Assembly (NCBI GenBank): GCA_031732875.1
Contig: JAVMKL010000128.1
Coordinates: forward strand, 1-5,243
From: JAVMKJ01 sp031732875
GTDB lineage: Bacteria > Pseudomonadota > Gammaproteobacteria > Competibacterales > Competibacteraceae
DNA length: 5,243 nucleotides
Direction: 5' to 3'
Positions 1-5,243 of this stretch are shown in pieces. A program made the translations under genes and the position numbers. Positions within the stretch are counted from its first letter, which is position 1. Every line of letters begins with the position of its first letter. The notes under the pieces were generated by a model that did not search any database, was not told the origin of the DNA, and saw only the letters and a program-made list of their open reading frames with translations.

Positions 1-1
1 G

Positions 2-34
2 ATCGGCCGGGAACTGTTCGCCGAGAGCGCCTGA
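2..34 (+). CDS. 3' end of a probable isovaleryl-CoA dehydrogenase gene (partial)
   Basis: Only the last ten codons are in the window, reading IGRELFAESA and then TGA. This tail resembles the C-terminus of isovaleryl-CoA dehydrogenases, which commonly end in a stretch such as IGRELFNE plus a few residues (recalled from the family, not aligned here). That enzyme is a FAD-dependent acyl-CoA dehydrogenase that turns isovaleryl-CoA into 3-methylcrotonyl-CoA and passes electrons to electron-transfer flavoprotein. The product is the substrate of the carboxylase encoded just downstream, and liuA-liuB is the usual gene order, so context supports the call. The stop lies one base before the next start, implying one transcript with coupled translation. 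Ten residues are too few for certainty; another acyl-CoA dehydrogenase is possible. Confidence 0.6.
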   Translation: MGRELFAESA

Positions 35-35
35 G

Positions 36-1643
<1,608 letters not shown>

Positions 1644-1680
1644 CACGACGGGTGGGCGAGGGGAGCGAACGGTTGCCCGC

Positions 1681-1714
1681 GGCGCCGGGCGGTCCACCAG
1701 CAGGGGCCGGCGCC
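1681..1714 (+). other. GC-rich stem-loop between liuB and liuD
   Basis: GGCGCCGG (1681-1688) is perfectly complementary to CCGGCGCC (1707-1714), giving an 8-bp all-GC stem with an 18-base loop. A second pairing, GCCCG (1675-1679) with CGGGC (1686-1690) around a 6-base loop, uses some of the same bases, so the two folds exclude each other. No T tract follows. It could stabilise the liuB mRNA or tune the ratio of the two subunits; that role is inference, and GC-rich DNA gives such stems by chance fairly often. Confidence 0.45.
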
Positions 1715-1721
1715 ACCGACT

Positions 1722-1727
1722 AGGGAG
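1722..1727 (+). promoter_or_regulatory. Ribosome binding site of liuD
   Basis: AGGGAG lies nine bases before the ATG at 1737 and is the only strong Shine-Dalgarno-like stretch next to a start here. It supports this start, and the following residues MFNKILIANRGEIA are the standard beginning of a biotin carboxylase domain. Confidence 0.75.
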
Positions 1728-1736
1728 ATCGACCGA

Positions 1737-3752
1737 ATGTTTAACAAGATACTGATCGCAAACCGCGGTGAAATCGCCTGCCGCGTCATCAAGACCGCCC
1801 GCCGCCTGGGTATTGCCACGGTGGCGGTGTATTCCGAAGCGGACGCGGACGCCCGCCACGTGCGGTTGGCCGACGAAGCGGTGCTGGTTGGTCCGGCGAC
1901 TCCACGGGAAAGCTATCTCGTGATCGACAGGATGGTCGCCGCCGCCCAACAAACCGGCGCTCAGGCCATTCATCCCGGCAGCGGCTTTCTGTCCGAAAAT
2001 CCGGATTTCGCCGAGGCCTGCGCCGCCAACGGTATTACCTTTATCGGCCCGCCGGCCGAGGCGATCCGCGCGATGGGTTCCAAAAGCACCGCCAAGGCGC
2101 TGATGGCGCGGGCGGGTATTCCCCTGACGCCGGGTTATCATGGGGACCACCAGGAACCGGTCTTCCTGCGGGAACAGGCCAACCAGATCGGCTACCCGGT
2201 ACTGATCAAGGCCAGCGCGGGCGGCGGCGGGAAAGGCATGAGAGTGGTGGAGCGCGCCGAAGACTTCGCGGCGGCGCTCGCCTCCTGCCGGCGGGAGGCC
2301 ACTTCCGCGTTCGGCGACGAGCGCGTGCTCGTGGAGAAATACCTGACGCAGTCGCGTCACATCGAAATACAGGTTTTTGGCGATGTCCACGGCAACACCA
2401 TTCATCTCTTCGAGCGAGACTGCTCGGTCCAGCGCCGCCACCAAAAGGTGCTCGAGGAAGCGCCCGCTCCCGGCCTGACGTCCGACCGCCGCGGCGCGAT
2501 GGGTCGAGCGGCGGTGGAAGCGGCCAGGGCGGTCGGTTACGTCGGCGCCGGCACGGTGGAATTCATCGTGGGCCCGAACGGTGTTTTTTACTTCATGGAG
2601 ATGAACACGCGGCTCCAAATCGAGCATCCCATCACCGAAATGATTACCGGCCTCGATTTGGTCGAGTGGCAACTGCGGGTGGCGTGCGGCGAGCCGCTGC
2701 CGCTCGCGCAGGAACAGATCCAAATCCACGGGCACGCGCTGGAAGCCCGGATTTACGCCGAAGATCCGGCCAAGGGATTTCTGCCCTCCACCGGCAAGCT
2801 GATGCACCTCGCGCCGCCGGAAGAGAACCTGCACGTGCGAGTGGATACGGGAGTCGAAGAAGGGGACGAGATCGGTCCTTTCTACGATCCGATGATCGCT
2901 AAACTCATCGTGTGGGACACGAATCGGGAGCAGGCGCTGGCCCGCATGCTTCAGGCCCTGGCCCAGTACCGCATCGTGGGCGTCGCCAACAACGTCGATT
3001 TTCTATCCCGCCTGGTGGCTTCCCCGGCGTTTGCCCGGGCCGACCTCGATACCGGTCTGATCGAACGCGAGCGCGAATTTCTCTTCGATCTGGGATCGCC
3101 GATTCCCCGCGACGTTTTTCTGGTTGCCGCGCTCGCCACCCTGTTGCGCGAGCAAGCCCGGGCGGCGCGGGCGGCGGCGGAGCATACCGATCCGCTCTCG
3201 CCCTGGCACTTGCGCGACGGATGGCGGCTCAATTCCCGCGCCGAGCGCCGGTTGCTGTTTCGGGCGGGCGAGTTGGAGAAGTCGGTGCGCGTGCGCGACG
3301 CCGAAGGGGGGTACGCCCTGGGTTATGCGCTGGAACTCGATGGTCGGGAGACCCTGGTCCGGGGCGAGCTGGGGCCAAACGATACCTTGTGGGCGGAGCT
3401 GGGCGGCTTGCGGCTGAACGCCACGGTGGTGGTCGCCGGGGAAAGGCGATACGTATTTCTCCACGGACGTGCCTGGCAACTCGCGCGGATCGACCCGCTT
3501 TATTACAGCGGCGAGGGCGGCGGCCAGGAAGGCGGGCTGCTGGCGCCCATGCCCGGCAACGTCATCGCCCTGATCGCCCGGGAAGGGGCGAGAGTGGAGA
3601 AAGGCGCTCCCCTGCTGATCCTGGAAGCCATGAAGATGGAGCACACGATCGCGGCGCCGGCCGACGGTACGGTGAAAGCCTTCCATTGCGCGGTCGGCGA
3701 TCAGGTGAGCGACGGCGCCGAACTGGTGGAGTTCGAACCCGACAAGACATGA
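1737..3752 (+). CDS. liuD: 3-methylcrotonyl-CoA carboxylase, biotin carboxylase/biotin carrier (alpha) subunit
   Basis: The 671-residue protein carboxylates its own biotin using ATP and bicarbonate, then delivers the carboxyl group to LiuB. Residues 1-450 form the biotin carboxylase: an N-terminal domain starting KILIANRGEIACRVI; the ATP-grasp glycine loop KASAGGGGKGMRV (158-170); FERDCSVQRRHQK (225-237); and the catalytic segment FMEMNTRLQIEHP (286-298), with E288, N290, R292, Q294 and E296 at the same numbers as E. coli AccC. R338 (in EARIYAEDP) and K116 are also present. Residues about 455-590 are the poorly conserved linking (BT-type) region that binds the beta subunit. A Gly-rich linker (591-600) leads to the biotinyl domain (600-667), with EAMKMEHTI at 630-638 and K633 as the biotin attachment site. 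Length and architecture are normal for MCC alpha. One oddity is S82 in HPGSGFLSEN, where Tyr (or Cys in human MCC alpha) is expected. Pyruvate or propionyl-CoA carboxylase alpha subunits share this layout; the liuB neighbour decides the call. Confidence 0.93.
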   Translation: MFNKILIANRGEIACRVIKTARRLGIATVAVYSEADADARHVRLADEAVLVGPATPRESYLVIDRMVAAAQQTGAQAIHPGSGFLSENPDFAEACAANGITFIGPPAEAIRAMGSKSTAKALMARAGIPLTPGYHGDHQEPVFLREQANQIGYPVLIKASAGGGGKGMRVVERAEDFAAALASCRREATSAFGDERVLVEKYLTQSRHIEIQVFGDVHGNTIHLFERDCSVQRRHQKVLEEAPAPGLTSDRRGAMGRAAVEAARAVGYVGAGTVEFIVGPNGVFYFMEMNTRLQIEHPITEMITGLDLVEWQLRVACGEPLPLAQEQIQIHGHALEARIYAEDPAKGFLPSTGKLMHLAPPEENLHVRVDTGVEEGDEIGPFYDPMIAKLIVWDTNREQALARMLQALAQYRIVGVANNVDFLSRLVASPAFARADLDTGLIEREREFLFDLGSPIPRDVFLVAALATLLREQARAARAAAEHTDPLSPWHLRDGWRLNSRAERRLLFRAGELEKSVRVRDAEGGYALGYALELDGRETLVRGELGPNDTLWAELGGLRLNATVVVAGERRYVFLHGRAWQLARIDPLYYSGEGGGQEGGLLAPMPGNVIALIAREGARVEKGAPLLILEAMKMEHTIAAPADGTVKAFHCAVGDQVSDGAELVEFEPDKT

Positions 3753-3789
3753 GGTTGCGCCCCTGCCGCGACGGCGATGGCATGGGCGG

Positions 3790-3801
3790 CGAAGCGCTTC
3801 G
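3790..3801. repeat. 12-bp perfect palindrome
   Basis: CGAAGCGCTTCG reads identically on both strands. It ends 35 bases upstream of the -10 box of lptM, so it sits just outside the core promoter, where an activator or repressor dimer could bind. It overlaps the left arm of the stem-loop at 3799-3829. No known operator was recognised. Confidence 0.5.
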
Positions 3802-3829
3802 GCTTGCCAAGCCACCCTCGTGAAGCCGA
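3799..3829 (+). repeat. Inverted repeat / possible stem-loop after liuD
   Basis: TCGGCTT (3799-3805) pairs with AAGCCGA (3823-3829) as a 7-bp stem with a 17-base loop. A shorter alternative uses the same left arm: GGCTT (3801-3805), loop GCC, AAGCC (3809-3813). No run of T follows either, so a role as a liuD terminator is weakly supported; the right arm ends eight bases before the -10 box. Confidence 0.4.
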
Positions 3830-3836
3830 GTCGGGT

Positions 3837-3842
3837 TATACT
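3837..3842 (+). promoter_or_regulatory. -10 box of a probable lptM-lysA promoter
   Basis: TATACT matches the sigma-70 consensus TATAAT at five of six bases and is one of the few AT-rich spots in the region. Transcription would start near 3849, giving a leader of about 33 bases. No -35 box is seen at 16-18 bases; TTGCCA at 3804-3809 resembles one but is 27 bases away, too far. The promoter may be weak or activator-dependent, or the match may be chance. Confidence 0.45.
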
Positions 3843-3868
3843 GGCGACCCTTTCCCACTTCCCGCTCC

Positions 3869-3874
3869 GAGGAG
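3869..3874 (+). promoter_or_regulatory. Ribosome binding site of lptM
   Basis: GAGGAG lies seven bases before the ATG at 3882 and 13 before the next in-frame ATG at 3888. This selects 3882 as the start and rejects the far upstream ATG at 3777. Confidence 0.75.
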
Positions 3875-3881
3875 CCCCCGA

Positions 3882-4031
3882 ATGCGCATGTTTCGCTCCA
3901 GGCCCGCGCTGCTTGGGCTGCTGGCCGTCGCGTTGCTGGCCGGTTGCGGCCAGAAAGGCCCGCTGTACCTGCCCGACCAGAAGCCGCAGTCGTCTCCCGC
4001 CCCGCAGAACAACCCGACCGCCACGCCCTGA
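3882..4031 (+). CDS. lptM: LPS translocon maturation chaperone LptM-like lipoprotein
   Basis: A 49-residue lipoprotein. The N-terminus MRMFRSR is basic, followed by a hydrophobic stretch PALLGLLAVALLAG (8-21) and the lipobox LAGC (19-22), so C22 is the predicted lipidated cysteine after signal peptidase II cleavage. The mature part begins CGQKGPLYLP, the signature of the LptM (YifL) family, and ends in a low-complexity Pro/Gln/Asn/Ser tail. E. coli LptM is somewhat longer (67 residues), the difference lying in the variable tail. In E. coli it binds the outer-membrane LptDE translocon and helps LptD reach its correct disulfide-bonded form; the same role is inferred here. It was taken from the ATG with the good ribosome binding site; the upstream ATG at 3777 would bury the signal peptide about 35 residues inside. 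The stop is four bases before lysA, the common lptM-lysA arrangement. Confidence 0.88.
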   Translation: MRMFRSRPALLGLLAVALLAGCGQKGPLYLPDQKPQSSPAPQNNPTATP

Positions 4032-4035
4032 GCCC

Positions 4036-5243
4036 ATGGATCATTTCGAATACCGCGCCGGCCGGTTGCATGCCGAGGACGTGCCGGTCGCGGAAATCGC
4101 CGCGGCGGTCGGCACGCCCTGTTACATCTACTCTCGCGCCACCATCGAGCGGCATTGGCACGCCTTCGACCGGGCCTTCGGCGATCACCCTCATCTGGTT
4201 TGCTACGCGGTCAAGGCCAACGGCAATCTGGCGGTGCTGAACGTGCTGGCCCGGCTGGGTTCCGGCTTCGACATCGTCTCGGGCGGCGAACTGCAACGGG
4301 TGCTGGCGGCCGGCGGCAATCCCGGCAAAGTGGTCTTCTCGGGAGTCGGCAAGCGCCGCGACGAATTGGAGCGCGCCCTTGAAGTCGGCATCCACTGTTT
4401 CAACGTGGAGTCGGAGGCGGAGCTGGCGCTGCTGGAACAGGTGGCGGCCGAACGGGGCCGGCGGGCGCCGGTGTCGCTGCGCATCAATCCCGACGTGGAC
4501 GCCAACACGCATCCCTACATTTCCACCGGGTTGAAGCAGAACAAGTTCGGCATCGACGTGGAACGGGCGCTGGCGGTTTATGGGCGGGCCGCCGCTTCGC
4601 CGCACCTCGAAGTAATCGGGGTGGATTGCCACATCGGCTCACAGTTGACCCAGATCGCGCCGTTCGTGGCCGCGCTGGAGCGGGTGCTGGCGCTGGTGGC
4701 GCGGTTGGAGGGGCAGGGGGTCCGCATCCGCCATCTCGACCTCGGCGGCGGGTTGGGCATCCGCTACCGGGAGGAGGAACCGCCGTTGCCCGCCGACCAT
4801 GCCGCCGCCCTGCTGGAGCACGTGCGCGGCAAACCCTATGCGATCCTGCTGGAACCAGGTCGGGCGATCGTGGGCAACGCCGGCATCCTGGCGACGCGGG
4901 TGGAATTGCTCAAGCCGGGCGAGGATCGAAATTTCGCGGTGGTGGACGCGGCGATGAACGATCTGATCCGCCCGGCCTTGTACGCGGCCTGGCAGGCGAT
5001 CATCCCGGTCGAACCGCGAACCGAAGGCGAACCGCGCCGCTACGACGTGGTGGGGCCGATCTGCGAGACCGGCGATTTTCTCGGCAAGGAGCGGGATCTG
5101 AACATCCAACCGGGCGATCTCCTGGCGGTGCGCTCCGCCGGTGCCTATGGCTTCGCCATGAGTTCGAACTACAATTCCCGGCCGCGCGCCGCCGAGGTGA
5201 TGGTGGACGGCGGCCGGTTTCAGGTGGTCCGCCGGCGGGAGAC
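4036..5243 (+). CDS. lysA: Diaminopimelate decarboxylase (3' end outside window)
   Basis: The frame is open to the right edge, giving 402 residues of an expected 415-420, so only the last few codons are missing. LysA removes CO2 from meso-diaminopimelate to make L-lysine, a cytoplasmic, PLP-dependent fold III (alanine-racemase-like barrel) enzyme that acts as a dimer. Visible landmarks are the PLP lysine K60 in CYAVKANGN (56-64), SGGEL (82-86), NPDVDANTHPYISTGLKQNKFG (151-172, key residues N151, H159, T164, K170, G172), H199 in CHIGSQ, the phosphate-binding LDLGGGLG (234-241), EPGR (273-276), the GPICETGD motif (340-347) with C343, reaching the partner subunit's active site, and the C-terminal SAGAYGFAMSSNYN (367-380). 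ATG 4036 lies four bases after the lptM stop. No purine-rich Shine-Dalgarno precedes it, so translation probably depends on ribosomes finishing lptM. A related ornithine or arginine decarboxylase is unlikely given the motifs and neighbour. Confidence 0.95.
   Translation, partial: MDHFEYRAGRLHAEDVPVAEIAAAVGTPCYIYSRATIERHWHAFDRAFGDHPHLVCYAVKANGNLAVLNVLARLGSGFDIVSGGELQRVLAAGGNPGKVVFSGVGKRRDELERALEVGIHCFNVESEAELALLEQVAAERGRRAPVSLRINPDVDANTHPYISTGLKQNKFGIDVERALAVYGRAAASPHLEVIGVDCHIGSQLTQIAPFVAALERVLALVARLEGQGVRIRHLDLGGGLGIRYREEEPPLPADHAAALLEHVRGKPYAILLEPGRAIVGNAGILATRVELLKPGEDRNFAVVDAAMNDLIRPALYAAWQAIIPVEPRTEGEPRRYDVVGPICETGDFLGKERDLNIQPGDLLAVRSAGAYGFAMSSNYNSRPRAAEVMVDGGRFQVVRRRE

Larger units (their letters stand above)
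1644..1736 (+). other. Intergenic gap between liuB and liuD
   Basis: These 93 bases separate the two carboxylase subunit genes. I see no convincing reading frame in them, no recognisable remnant of a liuC hydratase gene, and no -10/-35 pair. They hold a strong GC hairpin (1681-1714), a competing smaller one (1675-1690) and the liuD ribosome binding site. No T-run follows the hairpin, so it is not a normal intrinsic terminator, and liuB and liuD are probably co-transcribed. Confidence 0.7.
3753..3881 (+). other. Intergenic region between the liu genes and lptM-lysA
   Basis: These 129 bases mark the change from leucine catabolism to LPS assembly and lysine synthesis. They contain a 12-bp palindrome (3790-3801), overlapping inverted repeats to 3829, a -10 box (3837-3842) and a ribosome binding site (3869-3874). 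I see no T-tailed intrinsic terminator after liuD, so termination there may be Rho-dependent or incomplete. No cyaY gene or fragment is visible, although cyaY often lies beside lptM in these bacteria. Confidence 0.65.

Noticed and set aside
2912..3823. Plus-strand frame of 303 codons overlapping liuD
   Set aside because: It lies in a different frame within liuD, is extremely Arg/Gly/Ala-rich and has no motif; the liuD frame covers the same bases with clear BT and biotinyl domains.
3799..3829. Intrinsic terminator of liuD
   Set aside because: The stem is only 7 bp with a 17-base loop and no T-run follows, so it is listed as an inverted repeat rather than a terminator.
3777..3881. Upstream ATG at 3777 as the start of lptM
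   Set aside because: It would put about 35 extra residues before the signal peptide, has no ribosome binding site, and would run through the putative promoter.
3003..4037. Long minus-strand open frame (344 codons) over the end of liuD and lptM
   Set aside because: It is antisense to two well-recognised genes, has Arg/Gly/Gln-rich composition with no domain I recognise, and is the sort of open frame that high-GC coding DNA yields on the opposite strand.
3562..4632. Long minus-strand open frame (356 codons) over liuD, lptM and lysA
   Set aside because: It crosses three genes of firm identity on the other strand, and its translation resembles no family I know; judged a high-GC shadow.

Overview
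The window is about 65% G+C by eye and densely coded on the + strand. It looks like a chromosomal segment of a high-GC gamma- or betaproteobacterium. The reasons are a proteobacterial-type liu (leucine/isovalerate catabolism) gene order at the left, and the short lipoprotein gene lptM directly in front of lysA at the right, a pairing typical of those classes. I cannot name a genus from sequence alone.

Layout: positions 2-34 are the last ten codons of an upstream gene whose tail (IGRELFAESA) resembles isovaleryl-CoA dehydrogenase (LiuA/Ivd). One base later starts liuB (36-1643), the carboxyltransferase (beta) subunit of 3-methylcrotonyl-CoA carboxylase. A 93-bp non-coding gap with a strong GC hairpin follows. 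Then comes liuD (1737-3752), the biotin carboxylase plus biotin-carrier (alpha) subunit. A 129-bp intergenic region (3753-3881) holds nested inverted repeats and a good -10 box. It separates the liu genes from lptM (3882-4031), a 49-residue outer-membrane lipoprotein, and lysA (4036 to beyond the right edge), diaminopimelate decarboxylase, which lacks only its last few codons.

How the genes work together: isovaleryl-CoA from leucine is oxidised by the upstream dehydrogenase to 3-methylcrotonyl-CoA. LiuB and LiuD together carboxylate this to 3-methylglutaconyl-CoA. The next two enzymes of the pathway (hydratase LiuC and HMG-CoA lyase LiuE) are not in the window. In the well-known Pseudomonas order liuC would lie between liuB and liuD and liuE after liuD, so this is a shortened or rearranged cluster. 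The right-hand pair is functionally separate: LptM belongs to LPS-transport machinery assembly and LysA makes the last step of lysine synthesis. They probably have their own promoter and are translationally coupled.

I found no mobile element, RNA gene, CRISPR array or clearly novel system. The points worth a second look are the missing liuC/liuE, the hairpin between the two carboxylase subunit genes, the nested palindromes before lptM, and a Ser in a normally Tyr/Cys position of the biotin carboxylase domain.
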